Assembly: GCA_964019695.1 (NCBI GenBank)
Contig: OZ026522.1
Span: 19,781,977-19,845,976 of the forward strand
Direction of reading: 5' to 3'
DNA from: Loripinus fragilis
Taxonomy: Eukaryota > Mollusca > Bivalvia > Lucinida > Lucinidae
DNA length: 64,000 nt
In this document: piece after piece, positions 41,350-52,889 of the stretch
How positions within the stretch are numbered: position 1 is the first letter of the stretch
How the letters are laid out: the number at the start of each line of letters is the position of its first letter
The notes under the pieces: model-generated
Database searches by the model: none
Told to the model about the DNA's origin: nothing
Seen by the model: the letters and a program-made list of their open reading frames with translations, nothing else
Position numbers and translations under genes: made by a program

Positions 41350-41475
41350 AAATAGTAAGTGAGTATGATCAGGAAATACCACAATCACAAACTGCAGACA
41401 AACCAATGGCACCGCGAGGAAGAGCCACACAAAAATCACGAGAAGCAGGAAGACAAACTAAGCAAAGCACATTAA
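41350..41475 (-). mobile_element. 5'-truncated 3' end of the Penelope-like family
   Basis: The reverse complement reads GTGTGGCTCTTCCTCGCGGT, TTTGTCTGCAGTTTGTGATT and GGTATTTCCTGATCATACTC, ending ACTTACTATTTTTG. The same terminus closes copies at 44195, 48782, 49152 and 57412. It is a very short retro-insertion. The following 41476-42934 sequence shows no supported gene. Confidence 0.7.
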
Positions 41476-42934
41476 TTGGTCCTGGACTTCAAAAACCGGA
41501 TGACAGTCAGCACTGGTATCAAATTTTAGAGATTGTTTACACATGCAGAGTTTACTTCTGGTAAAATGATCAGTTACAAAATCATGCAGAGTACAGCTGT
41601 TCAAGATACCAATGGATCCCAATTTTAAAATAGCTACATCATGTGTAAAGCAGTATTTTAAGGCCAAGAACAAAAATTATGTGGTTCAGGTTACCTGACT
41701 AACCTAAAATTTTACCCCCTACCCTAAACTTTTTTTCTTCAAATTCTGAAGTTTGAAGAGAATAGCAGTAAAATAATTTTGTTCTATTCTCTTCCAACTT
41801 GGGATTTGGAGAAAAAATAAATATCAAAATGACCATCTGAAATGGAAATCTTAATGTCTATGCATTCAGTCTTTGATATTGGAAGTAAAAGGATTAAAAC
41901 AAGATTATATCTTCAAATTAGACCTAATTTTTTCAGGGTGTAACCTGAACCACACGTATTTTTTTACTTGTCCATAGATAGCGAATATACTTTTTTTAAG
42001 TACATTTACTGTGGTCTAGATTGGGTTTGTGCGATATGAACTGGCCTTGCTTGACGTATCCAATCCCCGTATTTATCCCCGTATTTCAGCCGAAGTCTCC
42101 AATATAATGGAACGAATTTTGTCTCAAGAACGAATACTCATACTCACTTACTATTTTAGACACAAATTGGTACATTGGTTGTTGAAATCCTATATTTTTC
42201 ATGATATATATATACCATAGCGGGACCAAGTCCAAGATATGAGAAATTTGGTATCAAACATGAACCAATTTTTGATGGTCATGTATGTCTTGCAAGTTTC
42301 AGTTACGCCAGAGTGTTGTATATTAACAAACCTACGCAATGGGACAACAACGAACACAACTGGCCAATTTTTAACAGATAACATCGGGATATCTGTGCAA
42401 CAAGTCGTTCCTTGCTTCGCAGAGAAAGTCGAAAATTTCGAACGTTTTTGTTGTTATGCATGTCTGAAAATATTATTTTGCGTTAACTACGCATTCTGAC
42501 TTCTATATACTATGTTATTTGCAAAAGCCTTGTACGCATGGAACGAAATGAGATTAATCTTTTACTAATAGTACGTCATTTTATCATGCTGGTGTGTTTG
42601 CCAAACAGGTAAGAAACCCACTACTCTGTTTCACTAATTAAAGTTAATTTATGACTGCTAAGTTACTAATAAAACAATAGTGATATAGATATCACAAACT
42701 CGATAAATAATTTCTGAATTCTACCTGAAAAACTCAGAGTTGGCAATAAATGCAATGTTTGTTCGAAGAGCTCTTCTGCAACAAGGTAGAATCTCAATTA
42801 GAGCTAGTATTTTATGGTATTTTAAAAGAATCGTTGGATCATTTCAAAAAAATCATCTATCAATATAAAAGAATTGGATGTAGCATGTGGTAATAAGTGA
42901 CAGTATTCATGCCTGATTAAAACATAAGTTCAAA

Positions 42935-43130
42935 ACTCAAAAAACGGCTTAGAGTCGTGGCGTCCTCTTTTATTGCACGTGGGTGGGCCAGGCTTCAGAC
43001 TCCACGACGACCCTGACTTAAACTCTTACTTACATTCCATCAGTTGGTTAGTGCCTGATGCTTGTTTTTGACTTGGCCTAACGTGTCTCAATCTCTGACT
43101 AAATGTGACTGTGTCAGGAGCCCTTTTCTT
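42935..43130 (+). pseudogene. Penelope-like element, C-terminal coding fragment
   Basis: TTATTGCACGTGGGTGGGCC then AGGCTTCAGACTCCACGACG and GGTTAGTGCCTGATGCTTGT match the segment just downstream of the RT at 48140-48260 and the copy at 43560-43660. It is the most diverged of the three. Confidence 0.6.
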
Positions 43131-43145
43131 TGTACATGTACTTCA

Positions 43146-43480
43146 AAGCTGCAAAGTCTGTAACTTTTTATCAGTCTAATGTTGGAAAAAATCTTTCTAA
43201 TCTTCACGAACACCGTAATATCGCTAAAAGATGGGTATTCATTTTACAAGCCTTGTAAACCTTCACTTATTACTATCAAATCAACAGCATATATGTTAAA
43301 AACTAACTGTCTAGAATTTCTGGAGGGACGTAAATAATTACCAACATAAAAAAACACCTGTTTTTATAAGATAATTCACTTTTCCATGCAGTTTTTAGCT
43401 GTAGTTAACAGATTCATTGTGAAAGAATAACTTATTTCTATTTTTAAAAATGATTTAAAGATTTTTTTTGGAAAATGTCC
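43146..43480 (-). mobile_element. Diverged piggyBac-type MITE, truncated
   Basis: It starts AGCTGCAAAGTCTGTAACT, the terminus seen at 18397-18762. The interior GGAGGGACGTAAATAATTAC and CTTTTCCATGCAGTTTTTAG are reverse complements of blocks in that element. The far terminus is not found. Confidence 0.65.
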
Positions 43481-43514
43481 ATAATTGCGAACCTATCACA
43501 ATTTAATTTGATTT

Positions 43515-44195
43515 GAGTGTTTAAGTGCCCAGTTTTACACCCAATCACGGTTTATAGCTATGGTTTCCTCTTTAATTGCACGACGTTGGGTCAGGCCTCA
43601 GACTCTATGACGGCTCTGACATAAAGCTTTAATCAGTGGGTTGGTGCCTGATGCTTATCTGTTGCTGGACCCACCGTGGCTCAACTTGAGGTTTTCTTTA
43701 GCTCTGACAATCTCTGAGACATGAGTCCTTATCTTTGTTTCATCATGGTGTGTTAATTGACTAGAGTGTTTATCCATGATGATACATTGCATTAGTTAGA
43801 TGGCCTCCATGCGAGCTGAAAATTTCTTGTATTTCAACAACAGCAGAATCTAGGGCGAAGATTTGGTACCAGTAAAATGCATTTAAGACCCCCCCGTGGC
43901 TTAGGCTGCTGTCCGTTCTAAGGCTGTGGTTCTGTTGTTGTTGACTTTTTGTTTATTGGTACTCCCATTGTGGGAGTCTGTAATTGTTCTATGTTTTGTT
44001 GTACGCTACCTTATGTCCATTCTAGTATTGCAATCATCTTGATGGGGAAGAGAGAGCTGGTTGATTTGCTTAATTTGTCTTCCAGGTGTCTCGTGATGGT
44101 TGAGCGGCTCTTCCTCGCGGTGCCATGGGGTTGTCTGCAGTTTGTGATTATGGTATTTCCTGATCATACTCACTTACTATTTTTCTCTGTAGTGT
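43515..44195 (+). mobile_element. Penelope-like element 3' region, copy 2
   Basis: Collinear with 48120-48785: GGTTTCCTCTTTAATTGCAC, AACTTGAGGTTTTCTTT, TTCAACAACAGCAGAATCTA, GTTCTATGTTTTGTTGTACG, ATCATCTTGATGGGGAAGAG and the common terminus. It encodes the degraded end of the RT protein and the 3' untranslated region. A diverged inverted piece follows at about 44290-44405. Confidence 0.75.
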
Positions 44196-44446
44196 TGGAT
44201 CAGTGCATAAGTTAGGAAGTCTTCACGCGAGCTAACATGTGTTATAACAGCAGCATCTAGGGCTAAGAATTGGCTAGTAAAACATTAGATCGCCCTCGCT
44301 TCAGCAAATGAGTATGATCAGCAAAGTGCCACAATAACATACCATAGACCAACACTCGGCACCACGAGGAAGAGATACAGGACACCGACAACCACACGAC
44401 ACTTTTGAAGCAAAGTTATGAGATCAGGAATAATCTTTTCAAGTAC

Positions 44447-44672
44447 TGTCGTGCCAGCCAATAGTGACAGTGACGTAATAGTTTGTTTACAATTACTAAG
44501 TTAAAGATTAACTCGTACACCCCACTTGAGCTAACGCGAATCGATAGATCACTTGTGTATTAATCCTATCCAGAGGATAGGATTAATACACAAATGATCT
44601 ATCGATCATAAGCCCCTGATAACTTTGTAAACAAAACATGAAGTCACTGTCACTCTTGGCTGGCATGGCTAA
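44447..44672. repeat. Nested palindrome
   Basis: The centre 44541-44606 has 31-bp arms with one mismatch (TCGATAGATCACTTGTGTAT then TAATCCTATCC / GGATAGGATTAATACACAAA). Outer arms CCAGCCAATAGTGACAGTGA and TCACTGTCACTCTTGGCTGG flank it. Strong cruciform potential; probably a MITE. Confidence 0.8.
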
Positions 44673-44849
44673 AGAGTAGTCATTTGAAAGCGATATTTCA
44701 GTAGCTGTTTCAAACGAAAGTTGATTGGTGGGTTAATTGGTGTTTAACGACGCACCAACCCTAGTGGGTCATTAGCGTCAAAGTATGTTAGGGTAAGACT
44801 ATGTGGATTGAAAAGACGACTATGCAGTGTTACAAAATAATTGGTAAGA

Positions 44850-45009
44850 TTATAGGAATCCATCATGAGTGTGAGGGTGGGATAATAAAAAAAAATATGT
44901 GCTGAGAATCATCAATTGGCATCACGAGGCTTGCCGAGTGATGGCAAACGGTGATCGCGAGGGACAGATTTTCTATCAATAATGGATTCTTTTTCTTGCT
45001 CACCACTAA
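44850..45009. repeat. Palindromic MITE family M2, third copy
   Basis: GAATCCATCATGAGTGTGAG, GGCATCACGAGGCTTGCCGA and GCGAGGGACAGATTTTCTAT match the M2 plan; GTTCTTGCTCACCACT-like sequence closes it. 45010-45699 has no recognised gene. Confidence 0.75.
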
Positions 45010-45699
45010 ATACCACATTTTATATTGGAAAAACAACAACAGAAAAAGACTTGCAGAAAATCCTGAATACGCTGAGAAGCGACATGGTGACGTAATTTTA
45101 AACATTACAATGATTTCACGGATCGACGTGTGGTCAGAGTGCGGCCGACGTGTGGCTGTTCGTTTTTTATCTTTCCCACGGTCTGGTAGGGGTATGTGAG
45201 ATAGAAATATTTCACATGGGTAAAAACAACGGAAACCCCTGTCTGGTGTGCGAGAAAAAAAAGTTAAGAATCATTTAGATATTTACTTAACTACATTTTG
45301 TTAAAAATTTCTGATATTATCAAAAGAAATACCTTGAAATAACTGTTTCATATTATGAAATTGGTAATATTTATATCTTATCTGTGCGAAATCATCACAT
45401 TCCGAAAGTTAGTGACTTAGGGTAAATGGATTCATCACAGCCAACACAGTGTGGCTGCTCCTCACCAAGTAGTCATTATAAATGTGTGACTCTTGTATGA
45501 CCTAAACGGATTCGAGCCAATTTCTTATGTTTTCTTATGTTTCGGACAACTGATTGATATTCACCAACAGATGGTTTTATCTCAAGAAGTGTGGTACCGA
45601 TATTATTATTTCATGAATCCAAGATATATTTATTGATAAATGGTTAAAAATTGGAAAAGGAAAATCTTGTTTGCTGCGAACATCCAAAAGATAAGGGGT

Positions 45700-46340
45700 G
45701 GATTTCAACCATGTTTCGTGTATGCCTTGCTAATTCTAAGAATGAAGAACAATTGTTACAAGAAAGGACTAAAAATAACGAGACCAAACTCTGCTCTGCA
45801 CCTGCGTCGCAAGTTCACATCGTTAAACGTGTGAACAATCATTTTGCAAAATTTGAATATTAAGGAATTAAATCTGTTTGAATTAAAGATTACACACAAA
45901 ATATAATGTAAGCACTCCAAAAAAGGTGGTCTAGACATATAATGTCTAAGTTCAACAATCCCAATAGTATTATCAAATGTGCACAAAATATTGGGTGCAC
46001 ATGTTCAATGTGTGAGCAACCATAGCGTATAAAGTTTAAATATGAAGGCATTAAAATTGCTGGAGTCACAGATTACACAAACCAGACACCCCCTAAGCAT
46101 TTCGGATGGATAAAATATCTTAGTTCAGCAGACCTAAAAATAAGAAAATATTATCAAATGTACACATGATATGAGGTGCACATACTCAATGTATTAATAA
46201 TCATTATGTAAAGTTTAAGTATTAAGGAATGAAAACTGTTGGAGCTACAGGTTACACAAACCAGACACCCTTTTAGCATTTTACAGAAAAAAACTGTCTA
46301 AAGTCAAGACCCCCAAAAATGAAAAAAAAATCATTAAATG
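45700..46340. repeat. 181-bp tandem satellite, about three units
   Basis: GATTACACACAAA at 45888, AGATTACACAAACCAGACAC at 46070 and GGTTACACAAACCAGACACC at 46251 mark successive units. Each also contains TATCAAATGT.CACA, GGTGCACAT.TTCAATGT and AAAGTTTAA.TAT.AAGG. Units are diverged. 46341-46560 is unassigned. Confidence 0.8.
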
Positions 46341-46569
46341 TGAAGCACTGCGAAAAGATATAAGCATAACAGGTTTGATGAGACGTCTGTCGTTGATAGG
46401 CATCGATACCATATGACAGCTAAGTTCAGTGTGTTTTTGGATGAGGATCATACCATCTTCCTACGCTATTACGCTATGCTGGTTACCTAAACTTCAAAAA
46501 CGGCTCTATAGTCGCGTTTAATTGCAAATTCTATTTCATGTACACTTACCGATTTGTCTATTCTTTTGA

Positions 46570-48100
46570 CTTCTTGCCTCACTGCCATTAAAAACCATGT
46601 CATTAAATATTGCACAACAGTTTATGAAAGGATTGGTACAAAATCATTCTGGTCTATTAAAAAATTCAGGTTAGAATCTAAATAAGTCTAGAGGTTTTCT
46701 AGCATCACTTTTGTCTACATATGATTTTTCTACTCTGTTTACTACATTGCCTCATAAGCTAACCAAAGAAAAACTAACAGAATTAATTGAAAAGACGTCT
46801 TTAACTGAGAGGCTTCATATTTTGGCTTGTAATGATAAAATGCTTTTTTACTTCTGAACAACCTAAACGATGTAAGTTGTGGTCATACCAGGAAATATTT
46901 TATGCTCTCCATTATCTATTAGACAATATATTTGGCTCGAAATTATATAGACAAAGTGTATGTATTCCAATGGGTACTAAGTGTGCTCCTCTTGTTGCAG
47001 ATTTGTTTTGTTTTGTTATGAGATAGATTTCATGCTGTCTCTGTCAGACAATAATCAAGCTGATATTATTGAAGTTTTTAACTCCACCTCCAGATATTTA
47101 GATATTATTGAAGTTTTTAACTCCACCTCCAGATATTTAGATATTATTGAAGTTTTTAACTCCACCGCTTGATATTTAGATGACTTACTCAATATTGATA
47201 ATCTTTTGAACATATGGTTGGTCAGATATATCCCACCGAACTTCCGTTAAGCAGAGCAAATTCTTCCGATACAGAAGCCCCGTTTTAGGACTTGGACTTG
47301 TTTATAATAAATGACATAGTTTTATTTAAGATTTATGATAAACGGGATGGTTTTAATTTTGAAATAGTAAATTTCCTATTTCTTGATGGAGATGTTCCTC
47401 GCTCCCCTTCCTATGGTATTTTTTTCGCAAATTATTCGTTTTGCGAGAGTGTGTTATAATGTTGATGATAAAATTCGAAAAACATTTTCGAATTTATATC
47501 ACAGATACTCAGAAATAATTGTTTAATACAATATTGGTCCTATATTTTATGGTGATTCAGTTCATAAATTCGTAAGAATTGTTGGAATTTAACTCCACCT
47601 CCAGATATTATTGAAGTTTTTAACTCCACCGCCAGATATTCAGATGACTTACTCAATATTGATAATCTTTTGTACATATGGTTGGTCAGATATATCCCAC
47701 CGAACTTCAGTTAAGCAGAGCAAATTCTTCCGATACAGAAGCCCCGTTTTTGGATTTGGACTTGTCTATAATAAATGACATAGTTTCATTTAAGATTTAT
47801 GATAAACGGGATGGTTTTAATTTTGAAATAGTAAATTTCCTATTTCATGATGGAGATGTTCCTCGCTCCCCTTCCTATGGTATTTTTTTCGCAAATTATT
47901 CGTTTTGCGAGAGTGTGTTATAATGTTGATGATAAAATTCGAAAAACATTTTCGAATTTCTGTCACAGATACTCAGAGTTAATTTTTAAATACAATATTG
48001 GTCCTTTATTTTATGGTGATTTGGTTCATAAATTCGAAAGAATTGTTGGAAAACCTTATTTTAGTGATCAATTCAAAACGATTATCAAACGTGATTAAAA
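46570..48100 (+). pseudogene. Penelope-like reverse transcriptase relic, copy 2, internally duplicated
   Basis: It reads WSIKNSG, LLSTYDFSTLFTTLPHKLTK (motif A), ALHYLLDNIFGSKLYRQSVC then IPMGTKCAPLVADLF (motif B), with a frameshift. The 39-bp piece encoding DIIEVFNSTSRYL appears three times in a row (47061-47177). A 464-bp block then occurs twice (about 47124-47587 and 47588-48051), each encoding IYPTELQLSRANSSDTEAPF-like, KIYDKRDGFNFEIVNF and DGDVPRSPSYGI. It ends KFERIVGKPYFSDQFKTIIK, the segment missing from the 28636-29803 copy. Stops and frameshifts throughout. Confidence 0.82.
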
Positions 48101-48785
48101 ATTGGGTTTAACTTGGATATCATGTGACAGTCTGCATGCCTGGTTTGAAACCCAGTCACAGTTTCTAGCTATGGTTTCCTCTTTAATTACACGACGGTGG
48201 GTCAGACCTCAGACTTAATGACGGCTCTGATGTAAAGTTTTAATCGGTGGGTTGGTGCCTGATGCTTATCTGTAGCTGAGCCCACCGTGGCTCAACTTGA
48301 GGTTTTCTTTAAGTCGACTATCTGTGAGTCTTAAGCCCTTTTCTTTGTTTCATAATTGTGTGTTAATTTGATTAGAGTGTTTCTTAGTGATGGTACAATT
48401 CAATAGTTAGAAGGCCTCAATGCCAGCTGAACATTTTTTGTTCTTCAACAACAGCAGAATCTAGGGTGAAGGTTTGATACCAGTAAAATGCATTTAAGCC
48501 CGCCAGTGGCTTTCGCTGCTGTCCGTTCTAAGGTTGTTGATTCGTTGTTAATTATTACTCCCATTGTGAAATTCTGTAATCGTTCTATGTTTTGTTGTGT
48601 GTTACTTTGTGTCCATTCTATTTTTGCAATCATCTTGATGGGGAAGTGTGAGCTGGTTGCTCTGCTTTGTTTGTTTTCCTGGTGTCTCGTGATTGTTGTG
48701 TGGCTCTTTCTCACGATGCCACGGGTTTGTCTGCAGTTTGTCATTGTGGTATTTCCTGACCATACTCACCTACTATTCTTGATCT
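48101..48785 (+). mobile_element. Penelope-like element C-terminus and 3' untranslated region
   Basis: It continues directly from the RT relic: the translation resembles KIGFNLDIM then QSACLV..NPVTVSSYGFLF and AEPTVAQLEVFF, with stops. It is followed by the 3' region common to 43515-44195 and the terminus CCTACTATTCTTG. Together with 46570-48100 it is the most complete copy in the window. Confidence 0.75.
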
Positions 48786-49094
48786 AGTTTAAGCTATCTG
48801 TCAGCACTGGAAAATCTTAATATTGATCAGTCCTGGGCTAAAATAAGCTCATCGCTATTATACATCAAGATATGTCACAATCAGTGAAAGCTAGTTTTGG
48901 CCAATCAGAGGAGGTCTTTTATAGGAGTCAAATAACAATATATCTGAACATTAAAATTGAAAATCGCATATTTGGTGGTACCTATCATGTGGGTCACATA
49001 CTTTCGTTCAGGTATAATTGGCTAGCTGACTGGTAACCAGATGGATGCTATCGAATATATAAATGCTTTTAGCGGTTCTTTTTATGTTTTTTGT

Positions 49095-49240
49095 GTGTGT
49101 GCAGTTTGTGATTGTGGTATTTCCTGATCAAACTCGCTTACTATTTTTGCTTTGTTCGAAATGATTCTTTACGTACCTGTCAACAATTTTCAGCAGAGGA
49201 TATTGTTGCTTGCTCAAGAACACTGTACTACCGCTAAGGC
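49095..49240. mobile_element. Very short retroelement 3' end followed by a SINE remnant
   Basis: 49095-49152 (GTGCAGTTTGTGATTGTGGT...CTTACTATTTTTG) is the Penelope-like terminus truncated to under 60 bp. Next, 49158-49240 holds a reversed, diverged SINE tail (GATTCTTTACGTACCTGTCA then ACAATTTT, and TTGCTCAAGAACACTGTACT). Confidence 0.55.
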
Positions 49241-49323
49241 ACAAATATGATAACCCTCCATCTCATGTCGAACTTTATGTCATTGCACCCAAAACTTTGT
49301 GTACTAGGCAGTAAACCATTAAT

Positions 49324-49444
49324 GCGTTCTTTTGAGGTTAACATCAGGATTTGTCAACCAGAGAACAGTGATGTTCACCAAGGCGAAACCGAGGTGAACA
49401 TCACTTTCGAGGCTTGACAAATCCTGATGTTAACAGAAAACAAA
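49324..49444. repeat. Palindromic repeat
   Basis: Arms GGTTAACATCAGGATTTGTC and GACAAATCCTGATGTTAACA; inner arms AGTGATGTTCACC and GGTGAACATCACTT around AAGGCGAAACCGA. 49445-50409 is AT-rich with a partial duplication of a CTGTCAGCACTG..AAATC..TAGCTCAT block (48795-48930 versus 49800-49930), otherwise unassigned. Confidence 0.75.
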
Positions 49445-50409
49445 TGCACAAATTGTTTTGTTATATGACACTGTCTCTCTTTTCCTAGTTTTACTTAAAG
49501 TATTTTCACATTTATAAATGTTCTCAAGTCAAATGTTCCTATTGCATTGAAAACAAGATTATTTCAACGATTAACTTCTCAAATTTCTGAATCTCTTATG
49601 AGAAGTGCAAAAGAATTGCATTTTTTAAATTAATGTTCTCATAAAAAAGAACACATTCTGAATACAAACAATTTACATGCGATATATAAAGAAGAAATCA
49701 GTCAGTGTTTCAATATCACTCTTTATTAAGCAGTCAGCCAGCAGTAAAAAAAAGTCATGTCGACCTGACCTGGGCTAAATTTAGTTCAATCTATTTTTTG
49801 CTGTCTGTCAGCACTGAAAAATCTTCGTGTTAACCTGTTGTGGGCTAAAATTAGCTCATTGCTGTCAAAACCAGTGAAAGCTAGTTTCAGCCAATCAGAT
49901 TAGGTCTTTACAGGAGTCATATAACAATATATTTTATTATCTGTATAAATGCCGTACCTTACAATGTTCAAACTATAAAAGTGTGCAAGTTTGCACAGGT
50001 TTCATATTTTCTACATTGCCCACACAATAATTTTTAGCAATTATTTTTGATACATATTGCCAGCCCTTTTCTTGTAAAAGGCACCTAAATTGTATTAAAA
50101 TGGTTAAATCAGCGATTATGCTGTATTGAACTGCAAGTAATCTAAGTTTTTGCGGGAAACACAGGTCGCGCTTTGAACCTTTACAATATCAGCTCACCAA
50201 TCAAATTCATTTACGTCATAAAATGAATAGTGTGTTGTGAAGAAGACGAATCTGTTTCCAATGAATGAGATGCTCCTTTTAAATTCAATCGTTTTTTTTG
50301 TTCTCTTCTAAATAAAAAATTTTAGAATGCCAGTAGTGCTATTTGAGATTCTTGACTTTGACCTTGGAATATAAACTAATCTAGGAAGCTGTGTGTAAAA
50401 AAGAAATCC

Positions 50410-50622
50410 TCTGTTTTTTGTCGTCTGCTGAAATGTTTAAGAAACATTTTTCGTCAAATTGAACAGGGTAGGTCCAGATCCGACTGGAGCAGTCTAATCT
50501 GGGTATGTTTGCCTCTATACTTACATTAAGCAATATTGCCATCAAACATGTGCGGTAGACTACTCAAACAGGCAACATTTTCAGGTGCAGTTGTTTTGCT
50601 GTCGTTTTAAGGGCTAAATGCA
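50410..50622. repeat. Palindromic MITE family M1 copy upstream of P450-2
   Basis: GTCGTCTGCTGAAATGTTTA, GGTCCAGATCCGACTGGAGC then AGTCTAATCTGGG, and the end GTCGTTTTAAGGGCTAAATG. It lies about 190 bp upstream of the ATG of P450-2. P450-1 has different palindromes at a similar distance. Confidence 0.7.
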
Positions 50623-50807
50623 TGGATATGTAAATCTTAAAAAATAATCAGTTGAAACACACTTATCTCAAAGTGTCACCAATGTGGGTCACGAATATAT
50701 TGCACATGGCATAAACGTAACCGACCATACAAATGATATGTAATCCACACTTTATAAACAGTAAAACGGGTTTCCTATAGGACGTCTGATTTACTTTTTG
50801 TGAAAAA

Positions 50808-52313
50808 ATGGATATATTTGCATCTGTTGCCGCTGGATGTATAGCCTTACTGGTAATAATATGGTATAACAGGACGCGGGATTCCAGCTTGCATCCTCCA
50901 CCAGGTCCAACGCCTCTGCCTTTGCTACAGAACCTTTTATCTGTTGATATTTACAAGTTGCATATTTCATTTGCCAAGCTTGCGGAACAATATGGTAAAA
51001 TCTTTAAAGTGTCTCTTTTTGGAGAGGAAATTGTGGCCATTAATGACATTGGTGTGTTGAGAAAAGCCTTTCTGGAAGAAGAATACATGGACATTTTTGC
51101 TGGCAGGCCTCACTATTTCACTGCTACCTACATCCTTTTTAACAATGACATTGCTTTTGGAAATTATAATAAACATACAACAACTCTTCGTAAAATTTTA
51201 CAAAAAGGATTGAAAGTTTTCGGGGAAGGTGTTGCTAAATTTGAATATAAAATGACTGAGGAACTCGACAGGTTTCTAACTGAAATACAATCGACTAATT
51301 CAGAGGATTTTGACATTAGTCAATTGTTTAAGAAGTCTTTTGCAAATTGGATGTCCGCGCTGGTGACAGGTGAAAAAGCTCTTGTCGATGATGCCGAGAT
51401 AATCTCGGATTTTAACGAATCATTAAATGTATTGATGTCACCAGGTTTAAATGCTGTGATGGGAATATTGCCCTTTTTGAGACATCTACCAGGCAAACAG
51501 AGTAGAATTTATATGACATGTCGGAATGCACGGGATAGACTTCTACGTAGATTTCTCTTCCTGAATGGCGCAGAATCCCAGACAGAACACGGTGGACTTC
51601 TAGCTGCATTGATCCAAATGCAAGAAGAGGAAAACAAACGTGCAGGATACGAGGTTGTCGGTGATTTGCGAGGACTTGTACTTGATATATTTTTTGGTGG
51701 AGTGGACACAACAAAGACTGCCCTGACAAACATATTTGCTCTTCTCCTAAAGTATCCGGATTGTAAGAAAAGAATAGTTGCTGAAATTGACAGTGTCATC
51801 GGAAAATCACGAGCTCCTAGTCTTGACGACAGATCACAGATGCCATACACTAAAGCAGCAATACTGGAAGCGCATCGATATACTGCAGAAGCGCCACTTA
51901 CGCAACCACACAAATGTACAAGGGATGTTGTATTTGAGGGGTTTGACATTAAGAAAGATACGACTGTGTTTGCTAACTTATGGTACATACACCATGATGA
52001 GAAATTTTGGGGCGATCCTTGGAATTTTCGACCAGAAAGGTTCCTTGATAGCAACGGTGAGTTGTTGCCTGCAGACCACAATCTACGAAAGGCCTGGGTT
52101 CCGTTTTCGATGGGCCGTCGGACCTGTCCTGGTGAAACCTTAGCTATGACAAGAACATTTCTCTACCTGGCCAGCATTCTACAAAAGTTTGAACTCAAAC
52201 CGCCGTCCTCTGGTATTATCCCTAACGTTGATCCGAGATGTTACGCTCCTGGGGCAATCATTTGCGTTGGAAAGTACCAATGCAAAATGCTTCTGAGGGA
52301 TGGGTCGGCCTGA
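50808..52313 (+). CDS. Cytochrome P450 (clan 2, CYP1/2/17-like), single exon, paralogue 2
   Basis: 501 residues, starting MDIFASVAAGC. Same architecture as paralogue 1: membrane anchor, PPPGPTPLP hinge, GGVDTT in the I helix, EAHR, PERF, and FSMGRRTCPG with Cys440. The C helix again lacks Trp (TTTLR, Thr124). It is three residues shorter, from a change in the FLFLNGAESQTEHGG loop. The differences are spread along the protein and mostly conservative, with no stop or frameshift, so both copies look functional. About 70 bp above the ATG (for example AAACAGTAAAACGGGTTTC and ATAGGACGTCT) resembles the region above paralogue 1, so the duplication included the 5' flank. The two genes are in direct orientation, about 12.2 kb apart, with retroelement debris between. 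Substrate unknown. Confidence 0.95.
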   Translation: MDIFASVAAGCIALLVIIWYNRTRDSSLHPPPGPTPLPLLQNLLSVDIYKLHISFAKLAEQYGKIFKVSLFGEEIVAINDIGVLRKAFLEEEYMDIFAGRPHYFTATYILFNNDIAFGNYNKHTTTLRKILQKGLKVFGEGVAKFEYKMTEELDRFLTEIQSTNSEDFDISQLFKKSFANWMSALVTGEKALVDDAEIISDFNESLNVLMSPGLNAVMGILPFLRHLPGKQSRIYMTCRNARDRLLRRFLFLNGAESQTEHGGLLAALIQMQEEENKRAGYEVVGDLRGLVLDIFFGGVDTTKTALTNIFALLLKYPDCKKRIVAEIDSVIGKSRAPSLDDRSQMPYTKAAILEAHRYTAEAPLTQPHKCTRDVVFEGFDIKKDTTVFANLWYIHHDEKFWGDPWNFRPERFLDSNGELLPADHNLRKAWVPFSMGRRTCPGETLAMTRTFLYLASILQKFELKPPSSGIIPNVDPRCYAPGAIICVGKYQCKMLLRDGSA

Positions 52314-52342
52314 TGACATAATGATGTCGTAAATATTACCAT

Positions 52343-52583
52343 ATGAGCCACTGCATGTGATTTCCAACAACGTGGCATTTGACAAGTGTAGACTCAGACG
52401 AGCCCATGCAACCTCCTTTTAAGCTGAGAAACTCTAAATGATGTTCAGTCAGTGGTTTAGCTCTCATTGAATATTCGAGGGACTAGCAAAGTCTCTGATC
52501 AGACTGCGCATATGCGCAGGCTGGTCTGAGCTTTTGCTGGTAGCACAAACCACATTGTTGGAAATCTCATGTCACAGCTCATA
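52343..52583. repeat. Palindromic MITE family M9, copy 2
   Basis: TGAGCCACTGCATGTGATTT...ATCAGACTGCGCATATGCGC...GAAATCTCATGTCACAGCTC matches 33135-33382. It starts about 30 bp after the stop codon of P450-2, so it is likely transcribed as part of that gene's 3' untranslated region. Confidence 0.8.
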
Positions 52584-52761
52584 TATATTTACATTTTTAA
52601 CCCATAGCCTGCTATGAAAAATATGCATCTGAAAAAATCATCTGCTGGAAATCTCTACTGCACGTAAATGCTTACACCAACAACTAATTTTGGCATACAC
52701 TGATTGCTTGAGTTAAGGTCCCAGTCAACAATAGTTCATTCACGATAGGACGCCTTCCAGA

Positions 52762-52762
52762 T

Positions 52763-52827
<65 letters not shown>

Positions 52828-52830
52828 TAA
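52762..52830. repeat. GA and GAA microsatellite
   Basis: (GA)n at the left, then (GAA/GAG)n with interruptions. Low complexity, non-coding. Confidence 0.9.
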
Positions 52831-52889
52831 AGGCACCGACCCAACCGAAATTTGCCTCAAATGAAGCATTTTTCATTTTTCATCAACAA

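Noticed and set aside
51509..52081. 190-codon minus-strand frame
   Set aside because: It is a shadow of P450-2; similar shadows lie opposite P450-1.
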